From positions 170,547-234,546 of the forward strand of contig NZ_RHON01000005.1 in assembly GCF_003946505.1 (NCBI RefSeq): a stretch of DNA of 64,000 bases, in the 5' to 3' direction. Below the pieces are notes generated by a model. It was not told the DNA's origin, did not search any database, and saw only the letters and a program-made list of their open reading frames with translations. Both the position numbers and the translations under genes were made by a program. Shown one piece after another: positions 34,795 through 45,990 of the stretch. Each line of letters opens with the position of its first letter. The stretch's first letter is position 1. This DNA is from Companilactobacillus mishanensis. GTDB lineage: Bacteria > Bacillota > Bacilli > Lactobacillales > Lactobacillaceae.

Positions 34795-35637
34795 TTATTC
34801 AAAATAACTAAAATCTGTCTTGGCCAAGTAGTCGCCTGGATCGATCTTAATTACTTTATTTTCCATATCAATATTGCTTACTTTGAAAATGGAAGTAACA
34901 TCTCCATCACGGACCTCTGGGTCGATCAATGCATTTTCCGCGAATACAGTGACGCCAACAAAAATAGCATTAAATTCTTCGATCAGACTGCGCATACCAT
35001 TAATGGTGCCGCCACCCTTCATGAAGTCATCAACAACTAGAACCCGTGAACCTTCGTCCAAGCTTCGTTTTGACAATTCCATTTTTTCAACACGATCTGA
35101 TGAACCTGAAGCATAGTTAACACTGATAGTTGAACCCTCTGTGATTTTTGAGTCACGACGTACGATGACAAAAGGAATATTCAAAAATTCAGCAACGCTT
35201 TGTGCAATCGGAATACCCTTGGTTGCGACTGTCATAACCACATCAATCGAACTCTGTGAGTATTGTGTTGCAATCATTCTTCCGATAGTTCTCAAAAGAT
35301 TTGGTTCAGCCAATAAATCTGTAAGATATAGATATCCACCTGGCAAAATTCGATTTGGTTCAACCAAACGTTGTGAGACTTTTTCTATAAACTCAGTTGC
35401 TTCTTTTTTGGAAATACCTGGTGTAAATATAACTCCACCACCAGCACCTGGCAGTGTCTCAAGTACACCCGTACCTCTAATCATAAATGTTCGACGTAAA
35501 ATACCTAGATCCTCAGAAATAGATGATTTTGCTGATTCATAACGATCTGCGAAAAATGCCAATGAGATCAATGTATGTGGTCTCTCCAGCAAATAACGTG
35601 TCATATCTATCAAACGTTCGCTTCTTCGTGTTTTCAT
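34795..35637 (-). CDS. purR: Purine operon repressor PurR
   Basis: PurR of Gram-positives has an N-terminal winged helix (residues 1-70: KTRRSERLIDMTRYLLERPH, then DRYESAKSSISEDLGILR) and a phosphoribosyltransferase-like domain that senses PRPP (VLVVDDFMKGGGTINGM). The 280-residue length is standard. PurR represses purine synthesis and salvage genes when PRPP is low. A PurBox-like sequence 117 bases upstream suggests autoregulation. The purR-glmU-prs order is conserved. Confidence 0.96.
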   Translation of the reverse strand: MKTRRSERLIDMTRYLLERPHTLISLAFFADRYESAKSSISEDLGILRRTFMIRGTGVLETLPGAGGGVIFTPGISKKEATEFIEKVSQRLVEPNRILPGGYLYLTDLLAEPNLLRTIGRMIATQYSQSSIDVVMTVATKGIPIAQSVAEFLNIPFVIVRRDSKITEGSTISVNYASGSSDRVEKMELSKRSLDEGSRVLVVDDFMKGGGTINGMRSLIEEFNAIFVGVTVFAENALIDPEVRDGDVTSIFKVSNIDMENKVIKIDPGDYLAKTDFSYFE

Positions 35638-35753
35638 CGCTTATTCTCCTAAAAACGTATCCTTCTTAAAATTATAAAGTAATTTTCCCAACAATTCATT
35701 TATTTTCCGCTAATTTATTTGTATTTTCAACAATTTTTATTAATTAACAACGA

Positions 35754-35770
35754 AAATTGTTCGTATTTTA
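35754..35770 (-). promoter_or_regulatory. PurBox-like site upstream of purR
   Basis: The minus strand reads TAAAATACGAACAATTT, with the CGAAC core and flanking A/T expected of a PurR box. A weaker inverted partner may lie about 20 bases downstream (ATTGTTGAAAATA). Confidence 0.45.
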
Positions 35771-35781
35771 GCCAAAAAAAA

Positions 35782-35804
35782 GGAACACATCCATGATGTG
35801 CTCC
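35782..35804 (-). terminator. Terminator of veg
   Basis: GGAGCACATC pairs with GATGTGTTCC on the minus strand around a 3-base loop, followed by eight T, 21 bases after the veg stop. Confidence 0.9.
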
Positions 35805-35824
35805 ACTTGTACTAAGAAGCTCTA

Positions 35825-36100
35825 TTATTCTGCGTCTGCTTCTTCCTCGTTAACGTCTTCAGCATCGCTATCAAAAGTAATGTCGATAGACTTTGTTAGT
35901 AAGTCAGCATAGCTATATGAAACTCTTTCAAAAGAGTTTTCATTTTGATCTAAGTTGACTACAAAAACTGAATGGAATGTTTCTGATAAAGTACCGCGAC
36001 GACGGATAACTTTCTTGCGTCCGGCCTGTGCAACTACCGTCAAGTTCTCACCTAGATGTTGATCCAAGTTTGTCTTGATTGTTTCTAATGACGTTGGCAT
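35825..36100 (-). CDS. veg: Veg family protein
   Basis: A 91-residue protein starting MPTSLETIKTNLDQHLGENL, with the basic SH3-like core VVAQAGRKKVIRRRGTLSET and an acidic C-terminus (DSDAEDVNEEEADAE). Veg is conserved next to rsmA (ksgA) in Firmicutes and has been linked to biofilm control in Bacillus. The start at 36100 follows a good AAGGAG; the open frame upstream overlaps rsmA and is not coding. The acidic tail is longer than in Bacillus Veg. Confidence 0.93.
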   Translation of the reverse strand: MPTSLETIKTNLDQHLGENLTVVAQAGRKKVIRRRGTLSETFHSVFVVNLDQNENSFERVSYSYADLLTKSIDITFDSDAEDVNEEEADAE

Positions 36101-36182
36101 ATAATAATCACTCCTTAGGAGTGAAATTATACCACGTTTAAATTTCATTTTCAAGCTTGTTACATTAATGTAAATTAAATTT

Positions 36183-37073
36183 TTATTTTGCAAAAAACTT
36201 CTGCAATTCAATTGCCACTTGTTTGAATTGCTCGATTGAAACTTGTTCTCCACGTGCATTTTCAGCAATTCCACACGTTTCAAAGACATTTTTTAAATTG
36301 GCGCGGTTATCATCTGTACGTCCAAACATATTGAGCAAATTATTCATTAAACTTTTTCTTTTTTGTGCAAATGAAGATCTGATCAACTTGTTGAAGAAAT
36401 CCATGTCTTGGATTCCATCATTAGGATTTGGCAATCTTTCCAAGACAACTACTGCAGAATCAACTTTAGGTCTAGGGACAAAGGAGTTCTTACCCACTAT
36501 CCGATCAATTCTCGCACTCATTTGTGTTTGCACGCCAATCGTTAGTGAACCATATTGACGATGTCCAGGTTCAGACGTGATTCGTTCAGCAACTTCTTTT
36601 TGCATCATCAAAACTAATGACTCAAATGGATAGTCACTGTTGATCAAGTTCAACATGATAGGAGTCGTAATGTAATATGGCAAGTTTGCGACTACTTTGA
36701 TTGTCTTACCTTCTAAATGATGCTCTTTAACGAAATCATCTAGATCCACTTTCAAAATATCGTCATTGATAACTTCGACATTCTTGTAGTCGAACAGAGT
36801 TTCATCAAGCACCGGAATAAGATTAGGATCGATTTCAAACGCATAAACTTTTTCGGCAACTTGAGCTAATTTCTCAGTCAAAGCACCAATACCAGGTCCA
36901 ATTTCTATAGCAATTTGATCTGGTTGTAGCCCACTGGCGTCTACAATATCATTCAGAACCTTTTCACTTGTTAAAAAATTTTGTCCCAAACTCTTTTTTG
37001 CACGTAATTTATATTTTCTCAATATGTCATTAGTACGAATAGGATCAGAAATACTTAGTCTATTTTGAGTCAT
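36183..37073 (-). CDS. rsmA: 16S rRNA dimethyladenosine transferase RsmA (KsgA)
   Basis: RsmA dimethylates two adenosines near the 3' end of 16S rRNA. The 296-residue protein has KKSLGQNFLTSEKVLNDIVD, the SAM motif IAIEIGPGIGALTEKLA and the catalytic NLPYYITTPIMLNLI. The ATG at 37073 (MTQNRLSISDPIRTND) is preferred, with AAGGAAATTACAG ahead of it; it lies within the last codons of rnmV (14-base overlap). rnmV-rsmA-veg is a conserved order. Confidence 0.95.
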   Translation of the reverse strand: MTQNRLSISDPIRTNDILRKYKLRAKKSLGQNFLTSEKVLNDIVDASGLQPDQIAIEIGPGIGALTEKLAQVAEKVYAFEIDPNLIPVLDETLFDYKNVEVINDDILKVDLDDFVKEHHLEGKTIKVVANLPYYITTPIMLNLINSDYPFESLVLMMQKEVAERITSEPGHRQYGSLTIGVQTQMSARIDRIVGKNSFVPRPKVDSAVVVLERLPNPNDGIQDMDFFNKLIRSSFAQKRKSLMNNLLNMFGRTDDNRANLKNVFETCGIAENARGEQVSIEQFKQVAIELQKFFAK

Positions 37074-37638
37074 CTGTAATTTCCTTATCAAATTTTTTAA
37101 CTTCTTCAAGCAGTTCTTGTGGTGATACTTGCAACATATTCAAACGAATCAAAAACTGCTTTGCATTTGTGTAACCAATTTTTAATTGTTCACCAACAAA
37201 TTCACGACGTTGCTTGGATTTAGCGTCACCAATCAACTTCAAGGCAATCATGTCATTCTGAGAATATATTTTAAAATCATTATCATCCATTGAATATACC
37301 GACTTTAAAGCTTGTCTAATATCCTCGTCACTAGCGTGCTCAATTCCTAAACTACCGTCACTTTTTTTGGGAACAGCCTTTGCTCGAGAAAGAAAAGCCT
37401 GCTTTGCATCTGGAACAATTTTTTCAATTATTGTACGTAATCTGTTTCCGTTGAAATCTGGATCTGTAAAAATGATCACGCCACGTTTTCGTTGAGCTTC
37501 TTTGATACGAACTTTGGTCATTTCACTAAGTGCAGAACCATTAGTTTCAATAGTATCAACATCCCCCAAGCAATCATGCAATCTGCTTGTGTCAGACTTT
37601 CCTTCAACGACAATTACTTCTTTAATTTTTTTTACCAT
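37060..37638 (-). CDS. rnmV: Ribonuclease M5 (5S rRNA maturation)
   Basis: RNase M5 trims precursor 5S rRNA. The 192-residue protein begins with a TOPRIM domain: KEVIVVEGKSDTSRLHDCLG with the catalytic Glu, and GVIIFTDPDFNGNRLRTIIE with the DxD metal site. The C-terminal part binds RNA/L18. It lies 3 bases after tatD and overlaps rsmA, as in other Firmicutes. Confidence 0.95.
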   Translation of the reverse strand: MVKKIKEVIVVEGKSDTSRLHDCLGDVDTIETNGSALSEMTKVRIKEAQRKRGVIIFTDPDFNGNRLRTIIEKIVPDAKQAFLSRAKAVPKKSDGSLGIEHASDEDIRQALKSVYSMDDNDFKIYSQNDMIALKLIGDAKSKQRREFVGEQLKIGYTNAKQFLIRLNMLQVSPQELLEEVKKFDKEITDDSK

Positions 37639-37641
37639 AAG

Positions 37642-38405
37642 CTAAGCCAAATTATAAACTTTCATAGCATTGTTAAAGGTATGTTCCGCCACTTCGTTAG
37701 GTGAAATGTCTTTGTATTTTGCAATAGCATCAACGACATATCGTGTATATCCAGGTTCGTTAGGACGACCGCGATATGGTTCTGGGGTCAAATAAGGTGC
37801 ATCCGTCTCAACTAGCAACCTGTCGAGTGGAGTTGCCTTAGCTGATTCATGAACTTCAGGTGCATTCTTGAATGAAACAACACCGCTGTATGACACCATC
37901 AATCCTAAGTCTAGGAACTTATTCAACCATTCAATGTTTCCATTAAAACTGTGCATGATTATTCCTGACTTCGACATATCATGATTTTTCAATATGTCAT
38001 ACATGTCATCAAAGGCATCACGACAATGAATTGAAACTGGCATGTCATATTGTTGAGCAACATCCAATTGTTTGATCAAAGTTGCTTTTTGGATCCCTGG
38101 ATCAGGATCTTCATCCCAATGATAATCCAACCCGATTTCACCAATTGCTACAACTTCAGGCAACTTAATTTGATTAACAAGTTGTTCTTCATTATATTCT
38201 TTGGCAAACTCAGGATGCCAACCAACTACAGCATGCAATGGTTGATAATTTTGTGCCAAACGAATCGCTTCAATATTGAATTCTTCGTTTGAACCAATAA
38301 TCGCCATTTCATCGACATCAAGTTCTTTGGCACGTGAAATGTATACTTCAGTCTTACCTTTGAATGCTTCATCATTAAGATGTGTATGCGAATCAAAAAT
38401 TTTCA

Positions 38406-38406
<1 letters not shown>
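37642..38406 (-). CDS. TatD family metal-dependent hydrolase (YabD-like)
   Basis: The 254-residue TIM-barrel protein has the TatD metal ligands: DSHTHLN at the start, GEIGLDYHWDED, SIHCRDA, MHSFNG and VETDAPYLTPEP. Family members are Mg-dependent DNases or deoxyribonucleotide hydrolases. The start overlaps the metG stop by one base (TAATG), and rnmV follows within 3 bases, so metG-tatD-rnmV-rsmA form one unit. Confidence 0.93.
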
Positions 38407-40427
<2,021 letters not shown>

Positions 40428-40491
40428 CTAGTGAGCCTCCACTATATTAAATTGAATTAATTATAGCATAATCAAATTTTTGTTATTTTAA

Positions 40492-41220
40492 TTAAAGTTT
40501 CTCAAAAACATTTGTTGCATCGTCTGTTATCGCCAATACGGAAGAATCCAAATCCAAGTTTTCTTTATTAACAGCGACTAATTTTGTATTTGCATTCTTA
40601 TAGGAAAGAAGACCTGCAAATGGGTACACCTTAAAACTAGTTCCAACGACAACTATCAGATCAGCATTTTCAATAGCTGCAACAGCATTTTCGATGTTAT
40701 CGGGATTAATTCCTTCTCCATAAAGAACAGTCGTACCTGGGCGAATTATCCCATCATCTTCATGATGACGATAATCCTTGATATATTCCTTGTAATCGAA
40801 TTCCTTACCACATGTTAGGCAATGAATATTGTCATACAAGTTACCGTGGAATTCGACGACATGCTTGGCACCAGCTTTGGTATGAAGTTTATCAACGTTT
40901 TGGGTAACTATCGTACCTTTCTCATTGCTAATTTCAGCCATTTTGGTATGAATAATATTGGGTTCTGCATCAGGAAAGTACATATTTTCCACAACGAATT
41001 GATGAAAAATATCAGGATGCTTGATCAGATTATCATGGCTCAGCATGTATTCAGGTGGAAATTCATATTTTTGACGCTTATACAATCCACCTTTTGAACG
41101 ATAATCAGGAATACCTGATGGCACCGATACACCAGCGCCCGTCAAGAATGTCACATAATTAGCGTTCTCAATCAATCCTTTTAATTCTTCAATCTTTTCT
41201 GCTTCGTTTTTTTCAGACAT
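40492..41220 (-). CDS. Sir2-family NAD-dependent deacylase
   Basis: The 242-residue sirtuin has the NAD motif TGAGVSVPSGIPDYRSKGGLY, quoted in part here as GAGVSVPSGIPDYRSKGG, then TQNVDKLHTKAG and the catalytic His in VVEFHGNLYD. Only one zinc CxxC pair is visible (HCLTCGKEFD); the second pair, normally about 20 residues later, is absent in the stretch RHHEDDGIIRPG. Such variants may lack zinc. It would remove acyl groups from lysines using NAD. AGGATTTC-type ribosome site lies upstream. Confidence 0.88.
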   Translation of the reverse strand: MSEKNEAEKIEELKGLIENANYVTFLTGAGVSVPSGIPDYRSKGGLYKRQKYEFPPEYMLSHDNLIKHPDIFHQFVVENMYFPDAEPNIIHTKMAEISNEKGTIVTQNVDKLHTKAGAKHVVEFHGNLYDNIHCLTCGKEFDYKEYIKDYRHHEDDGIIRPGTTVLYGEGINPDNIENAVAAIENADLIVVVGTSFKVYPFAGLLSYKNANTKLVAVNKENLDLDSSVLAITDDATNVFEKL

Positions 41221-41230
41221 GAAATCCTCC

Positions 41231-42187
41231 CTATCTAATTACATAATCGATATTGTTGGCTTCAAACGTTTCCTTTACAGTCTGTTGATAGAATTTCTTG
41301 TAGAATTCTGGATTTACTTTATCCACATCAAAACCAAGTGAAGCGACACTTTGACCATCATTGATTGCTAACAATGAAAAAGCATCTTCCTTTGTTTCAT
41401 TCATTTTAAATACAGAATGTTTGATCTGATAAGTCTGGTTAAGTGACAAACGGAGTTGACGTTCAGAAACGACCGGTGTCACTGCCAAGAATTCGTGATA
41501 GTTCATGCTTTCATATCCGGCTGCGGTTATCATTTCGTTGTAGGCATCCAAAACATTTACTAAGGCTCGTCTAAACTTGAAAGGAACGGTCAAATCATTT
41601 TCCTTGATGATTTCCATTGCCTTATCAACAAATCTAAATGCCTTGTTGTAGTTTGTACGCCATTCAGTATCATCTTTAACTTGACCGAAAATAATTGCAT
41701 CTAAAAGTACTAATGATCTGTAGAAAGTCATATTGGCAGGATCAATATCCGCATTTGGTTCCAATGCGACATTGATACCCTGGATTTAGGCTTCGTGGAC
41801 TTCGTCCGTCAAGCTTCCATCTGCCACTTGTTTTTCAACAATTTTAGCATGTTCTAGTGCTTCAAATATTGCATTAGCTGTTGATAAGATTCTTCCATCA
41901 ACATCTGTTTGTCCACTCGTGACCGAAACATTGATTGATGGTTCGTCGGATATTTCCAATTCAATATGATAAAGTTCATGCAATAATACGAAATCAGCAT
42001 ATTTCTCATTAGTGATTTGAACTTTGATGACTTCATCACCAGTAACATGAGTAGCTTGATCAAGTGTCAAAGTATCGTGCTCTTCAAACTCACTGTATAC
42101 TTCGACCTTTTTATTACTTTTTTGTTCTATAGTATCAATCTGATTTACAATATTGTCAGATAGATCATTTCTATTTATTTTTTCCAA
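41231..42187 (-). pseudogene. HELYH metallopeptidase-like gene split by an in-frame TAA
   Basis: Two open frames (42187-41786, 133 codons, and 41764-41231) lie in the same reading frame, separated only by TAA at 41788-41786 and the codons for IQGINVA. The upstream part has HELYHIELEIS, an HExxH zinc-hydrolase motif. The downstream part (LEPNADIDPANMTFYRSLVL) has no usable ribosome site, only a TTG. The intact protein would be about 318 residues. Some lactobacillus proteins of this size are catalogued as IpaB/EvcA family, and this may be one; I am unsure. A single base change would restore the frame. It may be inactivated, or the sequence may contain an error. Confidence 0.75.
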
Positions 42188-42229
42188 AATTATTACCTCT
42201 CATCAAAAATATCAAAAGGAGATTCCTTT

Positions 42230-42739
42230 ATGAAAATAAACGTAGATTTGAAAGACGGTTTGTTGCCTGACAAATATGGTAAATTTGCTCCTAGTGAATA
42301 CATTAAAAACGGGAAACCGTTGATCAGTTTCCCTGTTGATTTTTCCGATATTCCGGAAAATGCAAAATCAATTGCATTTACCTTTACTGATCCTGATTCT
42401 ATTCCAGTTTGTGGATTTGAATGGATCCACTGGACTATGGCAAATATCCCAGCTGACATGCTTAGTCTACCAGAAAACTTCAGTCATGACGCATCTGCCA
42501 ATTTTATTCAAGGTAAAAATAGTTCAGCAAGCAAGTTGTTGGATAATGTCGATCCAGAACTACAATCTGGCTATAACGGCCCATACCCACCAGATCAAAC
42601 ACACGATTACGTGATACACGCGTACGCACTGGATAAAAATTTGGATATTAAACCTGGCTTTTGGATGAATGAATTGCTTCATGCCATGGATGGGCACATT
42701 TTAGATTCAGCAACATTCGTAATTCCAAGTCGTGCCTAA
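42230..42739 (+). CDS. YbhB/YbcL-type PEBP (Raf kinase inhibitor-like) protein
   Basis: The 169-residue protein shows the phosphatidylethanolamine-binding fold motifs: SIAFTFTDPDSIPVCGFEWI with HWTMANIP, then GYNGPYPPDQTHDYVIHAYA. This matches bacterial YbhB/YbcL proteins, cytosolic when without signal peptide as here. Ligand and role are unknown. It is transcribed toward the Ppx gene and the stop codons overlap by 4 bases on opposite strands. AAAAGGAG precedes the ATG. Confidence 0.88.
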   Translation: MKINVDLKDGLLPDKYGKFAPSEYIKNGKPLISFPVDFSDIPENAKSIAFTFTDPDSIPVCGFEWIHWTMANIPADMLSLPENFSHDASANFIQGKNSSASKLLDNVDPELQSGYNGPYPPDQTHDYVIHAYALDKNLDIKPGFWMNELLHAMDGHILDSATFVIPSRA

Positions 42740-43662
42740 TTTGCTTCACGCATTTTATTAACCTTGTAAAAATAATTAAACACATAACCTTCTCTAACAC
42801 CGAAGTTCGAAAATCGAATTTCTTTAGAGGGGGTTTTTTTGATGATTTCAGTCAAAATCAACATTCCACCAAGGATAACTTCAAAACGTCCATCACTTAA
42901 CTCCTTGATTTGACTACGTTCTTCGTTTGTCGCGTGAAGTAGACGATCAAATAGAGCATCCATTTGTTTACATGAGATAACAGAATTATGAAGCGTCTTC
43001 TTTTTCTTTCCTTCACGATTCAAGATACTAGCTAAAGCACGCATCGTACCACCAAGTCCAACAAAAGTTGCTGGCGTATTGATCCACTGTAACGATTCTA
43101 AATGCTCATTGATAGCTTCACGAGCGCGCTTTAGTTCGCTTTCTTTAATGGGATCACTAGTCAAATAGACATCCGAGATTGAAATTGCTCCAATCGGAAT
43201 GCTAAGTCCCTGCTTCAAGCGGCCCTTTTTAGCTAAACTAATTTCGCTACTTCCACCACCAACATCAACAATCAGAGAATCCTTGATTCGCATGGTATTA
43301 CGAACAGCTACATAGTCGTAATATGCTTCTTCTTTTTCGTCGATAACTTCAAGTTGAAGTCCTGTTTCCTTTAATACTGCAAAAATTAATTGCGATTGAT
43401 TCTTTGCTAATCTGACTGCTGCAGTTGCAATCAAACTAACTCTATCAACGTCGAATCTTTGAATCCTTCTTTGAAACTTCTTTAGAACATCAATTGTTTC
43501 TTCAATTTGTTCGTTTGTTAAAAGTCGGCTCTGTGCAATAGATTTTCCTAAACGCACTGGTTCACGCCAGCGATCAAGTGTTTTGAAACGATTCTTTTTG
43601 GAAGATCGATAAATTGATGTTCTAATGGAGTTAGATCCAATTTCAATGACTGCTAACTTCAC
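42736..43662 (-). CDS. Ppx/GppA family exopolyphosphatase-like protein
   Basis: The 308-residue protein has the ASKHA-fold phosphate loops: IEIGSNSIRTSIYR at the N-terminus and LIVDVGGGSSEISL near residue 135, plus FVGLGGTMRALA. These are the sugar kinase/actin-like motifs of exopolyphosphatase and pppGpp phosphohydrolase. Only the two core domains are present, as in the short Gram-positive Ppx2-like forms. Substrate (polyphosphate or pppGpp) cannot be told. Confidence 0.88.
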   Translation of the reverse strand: MKLAVIEIGSNSIRTSIYRSSKKNRFKTLDRWREPVRLGKSIAQSRLLTNEQIEETIDVLKKFQRRIQRFDVDRVSLIATAAVRLAKNQSQLIFAVLKETGLQLEVIDEKEEAYYDYVAVRNTMRIKDSLIVDVGGGSSEISLAKKGRLKQGLSIPIGAISISDVYLTSDPIKESELKRAREAINEHLESLQWINTPATFVGLGGTMRALASILNREGKKKKTLHNSVISCKQMDALFDRLLHATNEERSQIKELSDGRFEVILGGMLILTEIIKKTPSKEIRFSNFGVREGYVFNYFYKVNKMREAN

Positions 43663-43699
43663 ATTACATCACATCCTATTAAAAACAATTATATAAAAA

Positions 43700-43724
43700 A
43701 AATAGCCCACATAGTAGGTTATTT
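43700..43724 (-). terminator. Terminator of the fetAB-like operon
   Basis: On the minus strand AATAACC pairs with GGGCTATT (imperfect) around a loop, followed by a run of eight T, just after the permease stop. Confidence 0.65.
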
Positions 43725-43732
43725 TCACAAAG

Positions 43733-44506
43733 TTAAGAAATTAAATTGATATTTAATTGTTTTTGTTCGTTATAGAACTGTTTATAGGCTAAATAGCAGG
43801 AAATTATCGAGCCAAGACTTGTACTTGCCAACAGCATAAAAGTTACCATTATTTGGTATTTGATAGCTTTCACTGGATCAACTCCAGCAAAGATAAGTCC
43901 TGACATCATACCTGGCAAGCTGACCAAACCTAAAGTTTTAATGGAATCAATCGTTGGTTGCATACCACTGCGAATGCTATCTCTTAAAATATCTAACGAT
44001 GCCAATTTAACATCAGCACCCAAAGCTAACTTTTCCAAAATTTGTTGGTGTCTGTCTGAAAAAGTTTGTTTCATGTTGCGATAACATAATCCAATAGCAA
44101 CCATAATATTGCTGGCAATCATACCAGTTACTGGAACTATTTGTTCTGGAACAAACTTGATCGACCCTGTTAAGACCAGCGTTCCAAGCGTTACTATCGT
44201 ACCGACAGAAATTGCCAATAATGAGAAACGAAAGGCTTTAGGAATACCGTTACCTCGTTTTCCAGCGTTATACGCAGCATTGATAACGATGATAACGAAG
44301 CAAGCTAATGTCAGCCAAATATCATTTGTTTTAATAACAAATTTCAGAATATATCCAACAATAGAAAGTTGAACGATAGCTCTGACAACGCCAATAACAA
44401 TATCTTTATCTATTCCTAATTTTTCTTTGTAACCAATGATCAGAGCCACGATCACCAGTACAAATCCTAAAGCTAGACTACCATTTGAAACAGTTAAATT
44501 AGACAT
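43733..44506 (-). CDS. fetB: FetB-like ABC permease (UPF0014)
   Basis: A 257-residue membrane protein with about seven segments. Typical UPF0014 blocks are GIDKDIVIGVVRAIVQLSIVG (quoted in part: VRAIVQLSIVGYILK), VTGMIASNIMVAIGLCYRNM and GMMSGLIFAGVDPVKAIKYQ. FetAB exports iron in E. coli under oxidative stress, and related YbbM proteins are common in lactobacilli. The start overlaps the stop of the ATPase gene by one base. Confidence 0.85.
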   Translation of the reverse strand: MSNLTVSNGSLALGFVLVIVALIIGYKEKLGIDKDIVIGVVRAIVQLSIVGYILKFVIKTNDIWLTLACFVIIVINAAYNAGKRGNGIPKAFRFSLLAISVGTIVTLGTLVLTGSIKFVPEQIVPVTGMIASNIMVAIGLCYRNMKQTFSDRHQQILEKLALGADVKLASLDILRDSIRSGMQPTIDSIKTLGLVSLPGMMSGLIFAGVDPVKAIKYQIMVTFMLLASTSLGSIISCYLAYKQFYNEQKQLNINLIS

Positions 44507-45147
44507 TATTTCATCTCCCCGTTTTCTATCCGTATCGTTTTACTAGCACTAGCAATTTCAGCATCATCATGAGTAACACGCAAAACTGTAACGCCGTTAT
44601 CGTGATTGAATTTATCAATTAAATTTCTAACAATAGTTTTGTTGTCAGCATCTAAGCCAGTCGTAACTTCGTCAGTTATCAATACTTCTGGTTGAAATAT
44701 CAGATTACGTAATAACGCGATACGTTGTTTTTCTCCACCCGAAACATCATTGACACTCTTATCGATATAACTTTCACTCAAATTGACCATTTCAAGATAC
44801 TTACTTACTTCAGTGCGATCAAATTCCTTATTTCTAACCAAGTATGGGAATTCAAGATTATCCTTAACCGTTTTCCCAAATAATGTCGGCTGTTGGAAAG
44901 CATAAGAAACACGTTGTCGATATTCCGTAGGCTCATATTCATTGATATTCTTTCCATCAAAAATAACTTCCCCAGAAGAAGCATTGATCATATCCGCTAA
45001 AATTCGCATCAAAGTACTCTTTCCACTTCCAGACGGACCAATAAAAGTCACATAGCTCCCCTTTTCAATATTTAAAGTAATATCCTTGAGGATTTTTTGT
45101 TCATCTGCTTGGTAAAATAAGTTCTTCACTTCAAGTATATTTTCCAT
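44506..45147 (-). CDS. fetA: FetA-like ABC ATPase
   Basis: The 213-residue ATPase has Walker A GPSGSGKSTLMR, the Q-loop YAFQQPTLFGK, signature VSGGEKQRIALLRNL, Walker B VLITDEVTTGLD and the H-loop THDDAEI. It is paired with the UPF0014 permease, so it should energise iron or another cation/metabolite export. Upstream is the divergent T-box region. AAAGGGGACATT sits before the ATG. Confidence 0.87.
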   Translation of the reverse strand: MENILEVKNLFYQADEQKILKDITLNIEKGSYVTFIGPSGSGKSTLMRILADMINASSGEVIFDGKNINEYEPTEYRQRVSYAFQQPTLFGKTVKDNLEFPYLVRNKEFDRTEVSKYLEMVNLSESYIDKSVNDVSGGEKQRIALLRNLIFQPEVLITDEVTTGLDADNKTIVRNLIDKFNHDNGVTVLRVTHDDAEIASASKTIRIENGEMK

Positions 45148-45264
45148 AATGTCCCCTTTAATTTGAAAATATTTCTTTTAAAATATTATTCTTTTTTACT
45201 ACTTAATGCGACCATTTCATTCCTAATATCATTAAAATATTCTCATTTAATTTTAATTTTAACC

Positions 45265-45293
45265 TTGACAATCCCATTAAAAGGGATTAAATT
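45265..45293 (+). promoter_or_regulatory. Promoter of the T-box leader
   Basis: TTGACA (45265-45270), 17 bases, then TAAATT (45288-45293). Transcription would start near 45300 at the head of the T-box leader. Confidence 0.65.
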
Positions 45294-45299
45294 ACAAGC

Positions 45300-45584
45300 A
45301 ATCATTAATTTAATAAAAAACGTTTATCAGGAAATTGGTTTTTCATATCATTCAGAAAGTTGCCGGTCGATGCGAGACAATACAACATATGACGAATCAA
45401 AATCACCTGTCAGTTGCACTTCAAAACGAGAAATCGAAGTAGAAAGTGATGGTAGCACCCATTATCGTGCCAACAAATTGTTCGCAGTTTGTCCAAGGTG
45501 TTACTAGTAATAGTAGCACGAATAAAGGTGGTACCACGCTAGTAACGTCCTTTGATGACATAAGTCATTGAGGGGCGTTTTTTT
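45300..45584 (+). promoter_or_regulatory. T-box riboswitch with terminator (amino acid not identified)
   Basis: The leader has a Stem I-like region (TTGCCGGTCGATGCGAGAC at about 45359-45377), the T-box antiterminator motif AAAGGTGGTACCACG at 45524-45538, and a terminator (AACGTCCT with AGGGGCGTT, 45544-45579) followed by seven T. T-boxes read uncharged tRNA. I could not place the specifier codon with confidence; it should lie in GACGAATCAAAA on the descending side of Stem I. The next plus-strand gene is the hydratase at 46076, after an intervening tandem repeat. Confidence 0.85.
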
Positions 45585-45619
45585 AGTGCCTCTAGTTGCT
45601 ACGCAACGTAGAGGCACTT
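45585..45619 (+). repeat. Strong hairpin joining the T-box terminator to the repeats
   Basis: AGTGCCTCTA pairs with TAGAGGCACT, and TTGC with GCAA inside it. The 3' arm is also the start of the first 43-bp repeat unit. Confidence 0.8.
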
Positions 45620-45908
45620 ATGCAGATGCCAAAGGCATCTACGTTCCATTGTAGAGGCACTTATGCAGATGCCAAAGGCATCTACGTTCCATTGTAGAGG
45701 CACTTATGCAGATGCCAAAGGCATCTACGTTCCATTGTAGAGGCACTTATGCAGATGCCAAAGGCATCTACGTTCCATTGTAGAGGCACTTATGCAGATG
45801 CCAAAGGCATCTACGTTCCATTGTAGAGGCACTTATGCAGATGCCAAAGGCATCTACGTTCATTTGTAGAGTAACTTATGCAGATGCCAAAGGCATCTAC
45901 GTTCCATT
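45608..45908 (+). repeat. Seven tandem 43-bp repeats between the T-box and the hydratase
   Basis: Units start GTAGAGGCAC at 45608, 45651, 45694, 45737, 45780 and 45823, with a variant GTAGAGTAAC at 45866 and a decayed eighth copy after 45909. Internal units are identical. Each holds the hairpin AGATGCC-AAA-GGCATCT. The unit length is not a multiple of three and no coding frame is supported. Confidence 0.97.
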
Positions 45909-45990
45909 GCACTGGCACTTACATAGATGTCATACACACAGAACAAAATCAAAAAGAATCACTAAATAAACTGAAAGGAAGTGAGTCCCT

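Noticed and set aside
45163..45507. 114-codon plus-strand frame across the T-box leader
   Set aside because: It spans the promoter and the Stem I region, has no ribosome site and shows no family features; the RNA elements explain the sequence.
45608..45908. CRISPR array
   Set aside because: The 43-bp units are contiguous with no unique spacers, and no cas genes are present, so this is a tandem repeat.
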